DNA of 64,000 bases from Sphingosinicella humi (GCF_003129465.1 NZ_QFFF01000001.1:1907501-1971500); one strand, 5' to 3'. Counted from the first letter of the stretch, positions 25,371 through 34,428 are shown. Made by a program: numbers and translations. The notes: generated from the letters alone by a model not told the origin.

Positions 25371-26330
25371 CTAGACGCCCAGGCCGGCGCGCGGGTTTCC
25401 TTTCCCTTTGCCGGGCCAGTTGTCGACGAACTCCGCCAGGGCCGCATCGTCGCCCGGAATATCCACCATCAGGGTCACCAGCTGGTCGCCTCTGGCTCCG
25501 CTCTTGCCCGAAAAACCCTTGCCCTTGAGACGCAGCACCTTGCCCGAGGTCGATCCCTTGGGAATGCTCAGCATCACCGCGCCGTCCACCGTCGGCACCT
25601 TCACCTTGCCGCCGAGCACCGCCTCGTCGAGCGAGATCGGAAGATCGAGCCGGACGTCGTCGCCCTCGCGCCTGAAGAAGCGGTGCGGCTGGATGGAGAT
25701 GGTGACGATGGCATCGCCATTGCCGCCCGGGCCCGGCTGCCCCTGGCCGGCGAGGCGGATCTTGGTGCCGTCTTCCACACCCCTCGGCAGCTTGATGTCG
25801 ACGGTCTTGCCGCCCGCCAGCGTGACCCGCTGGTCGGCGAGCGTCGCCGCGTCCTGGAAGGACACGGGGAGGCGATAGAGGGCGTCGGCGCCCTTGGGCG
25901 GCGGCGCCCTGCGCGTGCCACCGAAGCCCCCGAAACCGCCGGCGCCGCGCCGCGCTCCGCCGCCGAACAGCCCCTCGAACAGGTCGGAAAGGTCCGGCGC
26001 CTCGGCGCCGGCCGTGTCGAAGCCGCCGAAGCCGCCTTGTCCCGGACGGAAGCCGCCGCCCGCGCCGGGCTGCGCGCCGCCGCGGCCGAAGCCGAAGGGG
26101 GAGCGGGGATTGCCCTCCTCGTCTATCTCGCCCCGGTCATATTGGGCGCGCTTGTCCTTGTCGGTGAGGATGTCATAGGCCTGCGTCACCTTGGAGAAGC
26201 GCTCGGACGCCTTGGGGTTGTCCTTGTTGCGGTCCGGATGCAGCTCCTTGGCCAGCTTGCGATAGGCCTTTTTGATGTCCGCCTCGCTGGCGCCGCGCGC
26301 CACCCCCAGCTCTGAATAGAGATCCGCCAT
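25371..26330 (-). CDS. J-domain protein with DnaJ C-terminal domain (CbpA-like)
   Basis: A 319-residue co-chaperone. The N-terminal J domain (LYSELGVARGASEADIKKAY) has the HPD motif in ELHPDRNKDN, then a Gly/Phe-rich linker (about 75-135) and the DnaJ C-terminal substrate-binding domains (ADALYRLPVSFQDAATL, then GDDVRLDLPISLDEAVLGG). There is no CxxCxGxG zinc finger, so this is a type B/CbpA-like protein rather than DnaJ. It stimulates DnaK-type ATPases. It follows the LytTR gene by 24 bp and precedes yihY by 6 bp. Confidence 0.92.
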   Translation of the reverse strand: MADLYSELGVARGASEADIKKAYRKLAKELHPDRNKDNPKASERFSKVTQAYDILTDKDKRAQYDRGEIDEEGNPRSPFGFGRGGAQPGAGGGFRPGQGGFGGFDTAGAEAPDLSDLFEGLFGGGARRGAGGFGGFGGTRRAPPPKGADALYRLPVSFQDAATLADQRVTLAGGKTVDIKLPRGVEDGTKIRLAGQGQPGPGGNGDAIVTISIQPHRFFRREGDDVRLDLPISLDEAVLGGKVKVPTVDGAVMLSIPKGSTSGKVLRLKGKGFSGKSGARGDQLVTLMVDIPGDDAALAEFVDNWPGKGKGNPRAGLGV

Positions 26331-26354
26331 TCGCCTGTCGTTCTCCAGCGCGTC

Positions 26355-27299
26355 TCAAAAGTCCACCGGTTTGCGGATTCCGGACGCCCGCAAGCGGGCC
26401 AAAGCCTCCGGCTGACGCCGCGAAAGCGGCACCGCGGCGCCGTTGCTCAGCACCAGCTCATAGTCGCCCGAACCCGCCGGGACGATTTCGGCGACGTGGC
26501 GCGCGTTTACAAGCCAGGATCGATGCGTGCGAAGGAAGCCCGCATCGTCCAGCGTCTGGGCGATGCTGACCAGCGTGGCGCGCATCAGGGGCTGGCGGCC
26601 GTCGGCGAGGCTGAACTCCACATAATTCCCGCGCGACTGGACGCTGAGGATGTCGGCCCGGTCGACCCTGATCAGGCGCTGCCCCTCGTTGATGTCGAAG
26701 GTGTCGCGCGGCGGCGCGGCGGGAGGCGATGGCGCCACGGGAGCCCGCCCCAAATGCCCGGCGATCCAGAATGTGGCTGCGAAGAGGAAGTAGGTGAGGA
26801 AATCCTTGCGATACTCGTAGGGCAGCTCGCTCGCGGCCGGGCCGAAATCGTAGGTCTCTCCCATCAGCGCGTAAACGCCGTGGCGCAGCAGGACCATCGC
26901 GGCGATGTGGATGAGCGAGAAGGCGACGGTCGCGGCCAGATGGGCCGCCAGGGCGACGGCCCAGCCCCGCCCGGCCGGCGGAAAGCGTCGCACCATCAGC
27001 ATCGGAATCCAGGCGAGGCCGACGATCACGATGCCACTCGTCCCCTCCCATGTCGCCGGCTCCCATACTGGCAGCGGCTCGCCGTCGCGGCCGCTGTCGT
27101 GGAGCACCGTCAGCACGTTGATGACGCCGACGAGCACGGCGATGGCCGCAATCGCCGCATAGGCGATCAGCCATGGCGGCCGCGAAGCTCTGCCGTTCGT
27201 CACGCCCATGGCGCCGTTCGTCACGCCGTCATCCCGGCCGAACCGGCGAGGCGGCCGCTCGCCCCGGCGCGATTGCGAGAAGATGCCGATAAACGCCAT
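26355..27299 (-). CDS. Membrane-anchored LytTR DNA-binding regulator
   Basis: About 314 residues. The N-terminal half has four likely membrane helices (LIAYAAIAAIAVLVGVINVL, IVIVGLAWIPMLMV, WAVALAAHLAATVAFSLIH, FLTYFLFAATFWIAGH); the C-terminal 100 residues form a LytTR domain (LIRVDRADILSVQSRGNYVE, then FLRTHRSWLVNARHV). There is no receiver domain, so it must sense through the membrane part, like the LitR/AlgR-independent LytTR regulators. ATG 27299 is preferred over TTG 27317. It is first in the operon ending in fabI and divergent from an acyltransferase gene 35 bp away. Confidence 0.88.
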   Translation of the reverse strand: MAFIGIFSQSRRGERPPRRFGRDDGVTNGAMGVTNGRASRPPWLIAYAAIAAIAVLVGVINVLTVLHDSGRDGEPLPVWEPATWEGTSGIVIVGLAWIPMLMVRRFPPAGRGWAVALAAHLAATVAFSLIHIAAMVLLRHGVYALMGETYDFGPAASELPYEYRKDFLTYFLFAATFWIAGHLGRAPVAPSPPAAPPRDTFDINEGQRLIRVDRADILSVQSRGNYVEFSLADGRQPLMRATLVSIAQTLDDAGFLRTHRSWLVNARHVAEIVPAGSGDYELVLSNGAAVPLSRRQPEALARLRASGIRKPVDF

Positions 27300-27334
27300 C
27301 CGCTCGACCGTTCGCAATTGAAGAGGGACGGGAC

Positions 27335-28549
27335 ATGCAGGAACTGACGCCGGCCGGCACGGGGATGCGGCTCATCTATCTCGACTGGATCCGCGTCACA
27401 GCGTTCGGCCTCTTGATCCTCTACCATGTCGGCATGTTCTACGTGACGTGGGATTGGCATGTGAAGAGCGATCATGTCGGCCACGCGCTGGAGCCGCTGA
27501 TGCTCGCCACCAACCCGTGGCGGCTGACCCTATTGTTCCTGGTGTCCGGAGTGGCGACCCGCTTCATGGCGGACAAGCTCGCGCCGGGCGCGCTGGCGGG
27601 GCAGCGCACGATGCGGCTGCTGCTGCCGTTGCTGTTCGGCATGCTCATCATCGTGCCGCCGCAAAGCTATTATGAAGTGGTCGAGCAGGTCGGCTATTCC
27701 GATGGCTATCTCGCCTTCTGGGGCCGCTACCTTTCCGCCGACCAGAGCTTCTGCGACGCCGACGGGTGCCTGATCCTGCCGACCTGGAACCATCTCTGGT
27801 TCGTCGCCTATCTGCTCGTCTACACGCTGCTGCTGACGGCGATGCTGAAAGCGGCTCGAGGTCCCCTTATCCGGTTCGGCGACCGGCTGGCGGCCTCGCT
27901 CACCGGCCTTCGCCTGCTCGTCTGGCCGATCCTGTTCCTGGCCGCGGCGCGACTGATCCTCCTGCCGATGTTCGAGGTGACGCACGCGCTGGTCGACGAT
28001 TGGTACAATCACGCCGTCTCCTTCGCCGCCTTCCTGTTCGGCTTCCTGCTGATGAAGAAACGGTCGGTCACCGACGACCTCGTTCGCCTGCGCTGGATCG
28101 CGCTTGGGCTCTTCGCGGTCTGCTATGCCGCCTATGCGAGCTATGTCTGGGCTTATCGCGCGGAGGACGCGATCGCACCCGAAGCGCTGCGCATGGCGAT
28201 GCGGCTCGTCTACGCGGCCGACCAATGGTGCGCGATCGTCGCCATCCTCGGCTTCGGCGCCCGCCATCTCACCCGCGACAGCCGGCTGCTGAGGACGCTG
28301 ACGCAGGCCGTCTTCCCCTTCTACATCGCCCATCAGACGATCATCGTCGTGGCCGGCCATCATCTGAAGGCCGCCGGCCTGCCGGCGCTTGTGGAGGGCA
28401 CGCTGCTCGTCGCCATCACCGCCGCCGGCTGCTGGCTCACTTATGAGATCGCCAGGAGCGTCACGCCGCTTCGTCCGCTGCTCGGCCTCGGGCCGCGGAA
28501 GCGGCCGGCGCGGCGGCACACCCTCGACCCGGTGGCCGTGGCCGATTAA
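27335..28549 (+). CDS. Acyltransferase family 3 membrane protein
   Basis: A 404-residue integral membrane protein with about ten helices. The opening RLIYLDWIRVTAFGLLILYHVGMFY carries the Arg/Asp and His residues typical of Acyl_transf_3 (OafB/OpgC-like) enzymes, which acylate cell-surface or periplasmic glycans. It is divergent from the membrane LytTR gene with only 35 bp between starts, so their promoters must overlap and the LytTR protein may control it. It is followed 11 bp later by pdxH. Substrate unknown. Confidence 0.87.
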   Translation: MQELTPAGTGMRLIYLDWIRVTAFGLLILYHVGMFYVTWDWHVKSDHVGHALEPLMLATNPWRLTLLFLVSGVATRFMADKLAPGALAGQRTMRLLLPLLFGMLIIVPPQSYYEVVEQVGYSDGYLAFWGRYLSADQSFCDADGCLILPTWNHLWFVAYLLVYTLLLTAMLKAARGPLIRFGDRLAASLTGLRLLVWPILFLAAARLILLPMFEVTHALVDDWYNHAVSFAAFLFGFLLMKKRSVTDDLVRLRWIALGLFAVCYAAYASYVWAYRAEDAIAPEALRMAMRLVYAADQWCAIVAILGFGARHLTRDSRLLRTLTQAVFPFYIAHQTIIVVAGHHLKAAGLPALVEGTLLVAITAAGCWLTYEIARSVTPLRPLLGLGPRKRPARRHTLDPVAVAD

Positions 28550-28560
28550 AGCCTTCGGCC

Positions 28561-29139
28561 ATGGCCGACGATCCCCACACGCTGTTCGATCACTGGTTCG
28601 CCGAGGCGGCCGCCCTGGAGCCCAACGACCATAATGCGATGGCGCTGGCGACGGCGGACGGGACGGGGCGGCCGTCGGTCAGGATGGTGCTGCTGAAGGG
28701 GCACGATGCGCGCGGCTTCGTTTTCTTCACGAATCTCGACAGTCGCAAGGGCGGGGATATGGCGCATAATCCGCACGCGGCCCTGCTCTTCCACTGGAAG
28801 TCGCTGCGCCGGCAGGTGCGGATCGAGGGGGCGGTGGAGCCGGTCAGCGCAGCCGAGGCGGACGCCTATTTCGCGACGCGCTCGCGCGATTCGCAGCTCG
28901 GCGCCTGGGCGTCCGAGCAGTCCCGTCCGCTGGACAGCCGCGAAACCTTCGAGACGCGTTATGAGGAGGTGCGGTCGCGCTTTGCTGGAGGCGATGTGCC
29001 CCGCCCGCCGCGCTGGTCGGGCTTCCGCCTCGCCCCCGAGCGAATCGAATTCTGGATCGACCGCGCGCACCGGCTTCATGAGCGCCGGCTTTTCGTGAGG
29101 AGCGGCGACGAGTGGAGCGAGGGGCTGCTCTACCCATGA
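28561..29139 (+). CDS. pdxH: Pyridoxamine 5'-phosphate oxidase
   Basis: A 192-residue FMN flavoprotein that oxidises PNP/PMP to PLP. The signature VRMVLLKGHDARGFVFFTNLDSRKG (FMN and substrate site) and the C-terminal PPRWSGFRLAPERIEFW and RLHERRLF are canonical; length is slightly short of the E. coli enzyme (218). Its TGA overlaps the ATG of the cation-efflux gene (ATGA at 29136), so the two are translationally coupled. Confidence 0.95.
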   Translation: MADDPHTLFDHWFAEAAALEPNDHNAMALATADGTGRPSVRMVLLKGHDARGFVFFTNLDSRKGGDMAHNPHAALLFHWKSLRRQVRIEGAVEPVSAAEADAYFATRSRDSQLGAWASEQSRPLDSRETFETRYEEVRSRFAGGDVPRPPRWSGFRLAPERIEFWIDRAHRLHERRLFVRSGDEWSEGLLYP

Positions 29140-30074
29140 GCACCGCGCGCCAACAGGAGGGCAAGCTTACCGCCCGCGCCGCCCTGGCCAGCGTGGCGAC
29201 GGCGCTCTTCCTGCTGACGCTCAAGAGCTTCGCCGCCTGGCAGACCGGATCGGTGGCGATGCTGGGGTCGCTCGCCGACAGCGGGCTCGATCTGCTCGCT
29301 TCGCTGGTCACCCTCTACGGCGTCAGGATCGCGTCGATGCCGGCCGATCACGACCATCGTTTCGGCCATGGCAAGGCCGAGGCACTGGCGGCCCTTTTCC
29401 AGGTCGCCCTGATCACCGCCTCCGCCGCGGCGATCGGCTGGCGCGCCATCGTCAGCCTGACGGCAGACCGGCCGACTGAGAGCGCCGAGCTGGGGATCGG
29501 CGTCTCCCTGATCGCCATCGCCGCCACCTTTGCCTTGCTCTACTATCAGCGGCGGGTGATCGCCCGGACGCGCTCGGTCGCGATCCAGGCCGACAACGTC
29601 CATTACCAGAGCGACCTGCTGCTCAACCTGTCGGTGATCGTGGCGCTGGTGCTCGACCAATATCTGGGGCTGACCGGTGCCGATCCGGTGTTCGGCATCG
29701 CCATCGCGCTGTGGCTCGCCTGGGGCGCGTTCCGCGCTTCGAGCCACGCGATCGACCAGCTGATGGACAAGGAATGGCCGGAGGAGAAGCGACGCCGGTT
29801 CGTCGAGGTCATTGCCCGCCAGCCCGAGCTTAAGGGCATCCACGATCTCCGCACCCGCCGGAGCGGCGCCAAGGATTTCGTCCAGTTCCACGTCTGGGTC
29901 GATCCCGGCATGACCGTGGCGGAGGCGCATGACGTGATGGACGCGGTCGAGGCGAGGCTCGAACGGGAGTTTCCGGACGTCGAAATCCTGATCCATGTCG
30001 ATCCGGAGGGCCAGGTGGACGAACCCGGCAATCCCCTGGTCGAGACCGATCTCACCCCTGGAGCCCAGAGATGA
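29136..30074 (+). CDS. Cation diffusion facilitator family metal efflux transporter (FieF-like)
   Basis: A 312-residue CDF transporter. Helix 2 begins at SLADSGLDLLASLVTLYGVR with the Asp metal site, DHDHRFGHGKAEALAALFQ is the conserved loop, and helix 5 has HYQSDLLLNLSVIVALVL. The C-terminal cytoplasmic domain carries HVWVDPGMTVAEAHDVMDAVE and ILIHVDPEG. Asp residues at the transport site suggest Zn/Fe/Mn-type efflux. It is coupled by ATGA overlaps to pdxH before and PhzF after it. Confidence 0.92.
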   Translation: MSTARQQEGKLTARAALASVATALFLLTLKSFAAWQTGSVAMLGSLADSGLDLLASLVTLYGVRIASMPADHDHRFGHGKAEALAALFQVALITASAAAIGWRAIVSLTADRPTESAELGIGVSLIAIAATFALLYYQRRVIARTRSVAIQADNVHYQSDLLLNLSVIVALVLDQYLGLTGADPVFGIAIALWLAWGAFRASSHAIDQLMDKEWPEEKRRRFVEVIARQPELKGIHDLRTRRSGAKDFVQFHVWVDPGMTVAEAHDVMDAVEARLEREFPDVEILIHVDPEGQVDEPGNPLVETDLTPGAQR

Positions 30075-30859
30075 CCCAACTGCGCCTCGTTCAGGTCGAC
30101 GCCTTCGCCGACCGCCCCTTCACCGGCAATCCGGCCGCCGTCGTGCCGCTGGACCAATGGCTGCCGGACGAGACGATGCAGGCGATCGCGATGGAGAATA
30201 ATCTCAGCGAGACGGCCTTCACCGTGCCCACCGACGGCGATGCGGATTACGAGCTTCGCTGGTTCACGCCGACGACGGAAGTCGCGCTGTGCGGCCATGC
30301 CACCCTCGCCAGCGGCCATGTGCTGATAGCGGGGGACGAGGTTCGCTTTCGCACGCGCAAGGCGGGCGTGCTGACGGTCGGGCGCGACGGCGATGCCCTT
30401 ACCCTCAGCCTGCCGCAGATCCTGGTGAAGCCCGACCGGCACGAGACGCTCCTCGACGTGCTCGGGACGCCCGAAGGCGAGTTCTTCCTCTCCTATGAAG
30501 GCGTCGAAGCCACTTCGATCGTGCTTCTCCCCGACGCCGAAGCGGTGCGGGCCTGCGCGCCTGACATGAAGGCGCTCGGCCGGATCGACCTGATGGTAAT
30601 CGTCACCGCTCCGGACGACGGCCCACATGACGTGGTGAGCCGCGTCTTCGTCCCCGCCTGGGGCGTCGACGAGGATCCGGTGACCGGCTCCGCCCACGCC
30701 GCGCTGACGCCCTTCTGGTGCGACCGGCTGGGACGCGAGAGCTTCACCGCCTATCAGGCAAGCCGGCGCGGCGGCCTCGTCCAATGCCGCAGGGAAGGGG
30801 ACCGGGTCGTGCTCGGCGGACAGTGCGTCACCGTCATGGAAGGCACGCTACGGCTTTAG
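30071..30859 (+). CDS. PhzF family isomerase/epimerase-like protein
   Basis: A 262-residue protein with the diaminopimelate-epimerase fold of the PhzF family: LVQVDAFADRPFTGNPAAVV, then NNLSETAFTVP with the catalytic Glu, and GWGVDEDPVTGSAHAAL in the second half. Except for phenazine producers, the substrate of these proteins is unknown; no other phenazine genes are here. It begins at ATG 30071 overlapping the previous stop, as the third gene of a coupled set. Confidence 0.92.
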   Translation: MTQLRLVQVDAFADRPFTGNPAAVVPLDQWLPDETMQAIAMENNLSETAFTVPTDGDADYELRWFTPTTEVALCGHATLASGHVLIAGDEVRFRTRKAGVLTVGRDGDALTLSLPQILVKPDRHETLLDVLGTPEGEFFLSYEGVEATSIVLLPDAEAVRACAPDMKALGRIDLMVIVTAPDDGPHDVVSRVFVPAWGVDEDPVTGSAHAALTPFWCDRLGRESFTAYQASRRGGLVQCRREGDRVVLGGQCVTVMEGTLRL

Positions 30860-30924
30860 GCTCCGATTCGGTCACGTCACGTTCAGCCCCTATATGCTAT
30901 GGAGTGCGACGAAAGGATGATCCC

Positions 30925-31314
30925 ATGCGCAAGACCGCTGCTCTTCTCATAGGTTCGCTGCTCCTTGCCGGCGTGCCCGCCATGGCCAGCACGCCCGAGG
31001 GCGAGGCGAAGCTCGCCAAGGCGCTGGAAGGCCGCGTCGCCGGAGAGCCCGTGGACTGCATCAACCTGCGCAACGTCCGCTCAAGCAAGGTCATCAGAGA
31101 CACGGCGATCATCTACGATGCCGGCAGCACCCTTTATGTGAACCGGCCGGACGCGGGTGCGGAATCGCTTGGCAAGTGGGACGTGCTAGTGACGCGCACG
31201 CTGTCGTCCCAGCTGTGCAATGTCGACGTCGTCCACCTGCGCGATCGGAGCACGGGCATGCAGACGGGCTTCGTGCTGCTCGGCGACTTTATTCCCTATC
31301 GCCGGGCGGAGTGA
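30925..31314 (+). CDS. Exported hypothetical protein, 129 residues
   Basis: The protein has a signal peptide (MRKTAALLIGSLLLAGVPAMA) and a mature part of about 108 residues with two Cys (VDCINLRNVR and SQLCNVDVV) that could pair in the periplasm. Similar small proteins with CINL...NIR-type segments are common in sphingomonads, without known function. GAAAGGA lies before ATG 30925. Its 3' end overlaps the end of the convergent NUDIX gene by 26 bp. Confidence 0.75.
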   Translation: MRKTAALLIGSLLLAGVPAMASTPEGEAKLAKALEGRVAGEPVDCINLRNVRSSKVIRDTAIIYDAGSTLYVNRPDAGAESLGKWDVLVTRTLSSQLCNVDVVHLRDRSTGMQTGFVLLGDFIPYRRAE

Positions 31315-31771
31315 CGCCCAGCATTTGCGCAAGCTCGTCCAGCATCGGCCGCTGCCTGGCCAATATCTTCTCCCGCGCCTCCGCCAATGGGAGCCACCCC
31401 GCCCGGTCCACCTCAGGGAAGGATTGAAGGCGGCCGCTTCTCGGCGGCCATTCCATCTCGAACCGATTGCTGACGATCCGGTCCGGGTCGAGCTCGCCTT
31501 CGAGCGCGAACGCCTCCACCCTTTTGCCGCCCGCCTGCCGGACCGGGCTTAGCGGCCGGGGCGAGCCTTCGGGCCTGACGCCCAGCTCCTCCTCGAATTC
31601 TCGCAGCGCGCAGGCGAGCGGCGCCTCGCCGGGCGCGACCTCGCCCTTGGGGATCATCCAGGCGCCGGCATCCTTGTTGCGCCAGAAGGGGCCGCCCGGA
31701 TGCACGAGCAACACCTCCGCCGTTCCGCGGCGCAGGCGGTAGAGCAGGATTCCGGCGCTGATCTTCGGCAT
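31289..31771 (-). CDS. NUDIX hydrolase
   Basis: A 160-residue protein with the Nudix box GEVAPGEAPLACALREFEEELGV (G-x5-E-x7-REFEEELG). The segments SAGILLYRLRRGTAEVLLVHPGGPFW and AWMIPKGEV place it in the Ap4A-hydrolase-like group acting on nucleoside diphosphate derivatives. ATG 31771 gives the proper N-terminus MPKISAGILLYR. It is divergent from the permease gene. Confidence 0.92.
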   Translation of the reverse strand: MPKISAGILLYRLRRGTAEVLLVHPGGPFWRNKDAGAWMIPKGEVAPGEAPLACALREFEEELGVRPEGSPRPLSPVRQAGGKRVEAFALEGELDPDRIVSNRFEMEWPPRSGRLQSFPEVDRAGWLPLAEAREKILARQRPMLDELAQMLGVTPPGDRE

Positions 31772-31868
31772 GCCGCGCGATCCTCCACCGAAGGCGCGAC
31801 GTCCGCAAGCGGCTTGCCCCGGCGGAAGCGGTCCTGCAAAGCTGGCGCAGGTGAAGGGAAGGGGCGTG

Positions 31869-33179
31869 ATGAACGACAGCCAGGACACGGCGCCGGACAG
31901 CCGACTGCGCCGCGACATCGGCTTCACCGGGTCGGCCTTTCTCTCCTTCAACGGCATCGTCGGCGCCGGCATCTTCGCGCTGCCGGCGACGCTGCATATG
32001 CAGTTCGGCGCCTTCAGCCCGTGGCTGTTCCCGATCTTCGGCCTGCTCATCCTGCTCGTCGCCATGCCTTTCGCGCGGCTCGCGGCGCTGTTTCCGCAAT
32101 CGGGCGGGCCGGTCGCCTACACCGCTGCCTTCGGGCCGCTCGCTTCATTCCAGGCGGGCTGGCTCTACTATCTGGCGCGGGTGACGGCGCTCGCCGCCAA
32201 TGCCAATGTCTTCGCGACCTACGCCGCGACCCTGTGGGCTCCGCTCGGCTTCGGCGTCGGCCGCGCGGCGACCATTCTCGCGCTCTGCGCCTCGCTCACC
32301 GCGATCAACATCGTCGGCGTCCGCCGCGCCATCCGGGCGCTGGACGGGCTCACCGTGCTGAAGGGCCTGCCTCTGATCGCGCTGGCCATATGGGGCCTCG
32401 CCGCCACCGCCGGCGCCTGGCCGACGCCGGGGCCGGCGCCGAGCCTGTCGGGCGTGGAGGCAGCCGCGCTCATCATCTTCTACGCCTTCATCGGATTCGA
32501 AAATTCGGTCGTGCCCGCCGGCGAGACCGCCAATCCCGGACGCACCATCCCGCGTGCCCTGATCGCCACCATCGTCGGCACCGCTGCCCTCTATTTCATC
32601 GTCCAACTCGCCTATGTTTCAGCGATGCCGGCGGGCGAGGCGCCCGAGGCGCCGCTGGTCGCGTTCGCGTCCTTGCTGGCCGGGCCGGCCGGTGCGCTGG
32701 TCATTACCGTGGCGGCGCTCTCCTCGATCGGCGGCAATATCGCCGGCTCGCTCACCTCCACGCCGCGCATCACCTTCGCGCTGGCGCGGGAGGGGCTGCT
32801 GCCGCGCTGGTTCGCCGCCGTGAGCGAGCTATACCATACGCCGGCCAATTCAGTGCTGTTCATGGGCCTGCTCGGGGCCGTGCTGGCGCTCACCGGCAGC
32901 TTCCTCTGGCTCGCCGTGGTGAGCACCCTGGCGCGGCTATTCGTCTACGGCACCAGCATCGCCGCTCTGCCCCGATCCGAACAGATCGCGGGCCGGCGGA
33001 CGACGCTCCCCACCTTCGGCCTGATGAGCGCGGGCCTCATAGTCTGCCTGTGGGCGGCGTTCCAGTCGGAATGGGCCTCCTGGCGCATGCTGCTGATCCT
33101 GGCGGCGATTGGCCTCGCCCTGTACCTGCTGGCGCAATCGTCATCCCGGCGGAAGCCGGGACCCAAGAAAACAAAGTGA
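31869..33179 (+). CDS. APC-family amino-acid permease with repeat-derived C-terminal tail
   Basis: A 436-residue transporter with about twelve helices, starting RRDIGFTGSAFLSFNGIVGAG, the helix-1 substrate motif of APC permeases, then GGPVAYTAAFGPLASFQAGW and FYAFIGFENSVVPAGET. ATG 31869 lies a few bases after a purine-rich AAGGGAAGGGG. The last 12 residues (SSRRKPGPKKTK) are encoded by the left arm and loop of a palindromic repeat (33139-33246) that also supplies the stop codon, so the original C-terminus was probably different. Substrate unknown. Confidence 0.9.
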   Translation: MNDSQDTAPDSRLRRDIGFTGSAFLSFNGIVGAGIFALPATLHMQFGAFSPWLFPIFGLLILLVAMPFARLAALFPQSGGPVAYTAAFGPLASFQAGWLYYLARVTALAANANVFATYAATLWAPLGFGVGRAATILALCASLTAINIVGVRRAIRALDGLTVLKGLPLIALAIWGLAATAGAWPTPGPAPSLSGVEAAALIIFYAFIGFENSVVPAGETANPGRTIPRALIATIVGTAALYFIVQLAYVSAMPAGEAPEAPLVAFASLLAGPAGALVITVAALSSIGGNIAGSLTSTPRITFALAREGLLPRWFAAVSELYHTPANSVLFMGLLGAVLALTGSFLWLAVVSTLARLFVYGTSIAALPRSEQIAGRRTTLPTFGLMSAGLIVCLWAAFQSEWASWRMLLILAAIGLALYLLAQSSSRRKPGPKKTK

Positions 33180-33246
33180 TCGGAAAGGCCTCGCGCTGGA
33201 CGTCTCAAGAAGCTGTTCTTGGGCCCCGACTTTCGTCCGGGCGACG
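33139..33246. repeat. Palindromic repeat element A between permease and mnmA
   Basis: Left arm 33139-33169 and right arm 33216-33246 are inverted copies matching at about 24 of 31 positions, with a loop of about 46 bp. The arms begin and end CGTC...GACG and contain the CGGAAGCCGGGACCC type of sequence found in widespread bacterial palindromic repeats. It fills the whole space between the permease and the convergent mnmA and contains the permease stop codon. Confidence 0.75.
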
Positions 33247-33247
33247 T

Positions 33248-34390
33248 TCAGGCGGAGATAGGTTCCGCCGGGACGGTCTCTTCGATCCAGCCGCCGCCGA
33301 GGACGCGGTCGCCGTCGTAGATGACCGCCGCCTGGCCCGGTGCGACGCCATATTCGGGGGCGAGGAAGTGAACGGCCTCGCCGCCTGCCCCGGACGCCGA
33401 TCCGGGGTCGAAGCGCACCGGCGCGGGCTTGGCCATCGAGCGCACCTTGGCGGTGAGACCCTCGCGCTGGTCCTCGCCCAGCCAGTTGAGGCCGTCGAGC
33501 TTGACCGTCCGCACCGCCAGCGCCGCCTTCGGCCCCACCACGACGCGCCGCGCCTCGGGCTCCAGGCGGACCACGTAGAGCGGCTCGGGCTGGCCGCCGA
33601 TCTCGAGGCCGCGACGCTGACCGACGGTGAAGTGGATGAGGCCCTGGTGCCGGCCGAGCACGCGGCCTTCCAGGTCGACGATCTCGCCTTCCGCCGCCGC
33701 TTCCGGCCGGATCTTCTTGACCACCGAAGCATAGTCGCCGTTCGGTACGAAGCAGATGTCCTGGCTGTCCGGCTTGTCGGCGACGAGCAGGCCGAGCTCG
33801 CGGGCGATCTCGCGCACCGCCGGCTTGGGCATGTCGCCTAACGGAAAGCGGAGATAATCCAGCTGCTCCTGAGTCGTCGCGAACAGGAAATAGCTCTGGT
33901 CCCGCGCCGGATCGGCCGCGCGGTGGAGCTCCGCGCCGTTCGGGCCCAGGACCCGCCGGACATAATGGCCGGTCGCCAGGCAATCGGCGCCGAGATCCTT
34001 GGCGAGGCTCAATAGGTCGGTGAACTTCACGCCCTGGTTGCAGCTGATGCAGGGGATGGGCGTACGGCCCTTCATATATTCGTCGGCGAAGCGATCGATC
34101 ACGCTGCCCTTGAAGCGGCTTTCATAGTCGAAGACATAGTGCGCGATCCCCAGCCGGTCGGCGACGGTGCGCGCATCGTAAATGTCCTGGCCGGCACAGC
34201 AGCTCCCGGTCCGCTGGACGGCGGCGCCATAATCGTAAAGCTGGAGGGTCACGCCGATCACTTCCGCGCCGGTGCGGGCGGCGAGTGCGGCCACGACCGA
34301 GCTGTCGACCCCGCCCGACATGGCGACGACGATCCGGGCCTCCGAAAGGGGCCGGTCCAGCTGGAAATCCACGGTCATGAAGGCGGCCAT
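33248..34390 (-). CDS. mnmA: tRNA-specific 2-thiouridylase
   Basis: A 380-residue enzyme that thiolates U34 of tRNA-Glu, -Gln and -Lys. The PP-loop SGGVDSS is at residues 25-31; the catalytic Cys pair is in [10 protein letters not shown] (Cys117) and [11 protein letters not shown] (about 213). [24 protein letters not shown] and [12 protein letters not shown] are also conserved. ATG 34390 is used; an in-frame ATG at 34378 would remove four residues. The tRNA-Glu(UUC) encoded at 52278 in this window is a predicted substrate. Confidence 0.96.
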   Translation of the reverse strand: MAAFMTVDFQLDRPLSEARIVVAMSGGVDSSVVAALAARTGAEVIGVTLQLYDYGAAVQRTGSCCAGQDIYDARTVADRLGIAHYVFDYESRFKGSVIDRFADEYMKGRTPIPCISCNQGVKFTDLLSLAKDLGADCLATGHYVRRVLGPNGAELHRAADPARDQSYFLFATTQEQLDYLRFPLGDMPKPAVREIARELGLLVADKPDSQDICFVPNGDYASVVKKIRPEAAAEGEIVDLEGRVLGRHQGLIHFTVGQRRGLEIGGQPEPLYVVRLEPEARRVVVGPKAALAVRTVKLDGLNWLGEDQREGLTAKVRSMAKPAPVRFDPGSASGAGGEAVHFLAPEYGVAPGQAAVIYDGDRVLGGGWIEETVPAEPISA

Positions 34391-34419
34391 ATAGGCGCAT
34401 CGCCGCCCCGCGCCCAGCC

Positions 34420-34428
34420 TGTGGATAA
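34420..34428 (-). promoter_or_regulatory. Consensus DnaA box
   Basis: TGTGGATAA on the plus strand, the reverse complement of TTATCCACA. It lies between mnmA and the small gene at 34469. It is one of three perfect copies in this window (others at 50374 and 61608), all outside coding sequence. Confidence 0.4.

Noticed and set aside
31700-33841. A 713-codon plus-strand frame running over the permease and into mnmA
   Set aside because: Out-of-frame shadow over two real genes; Arg/Ala-rich without motifs.
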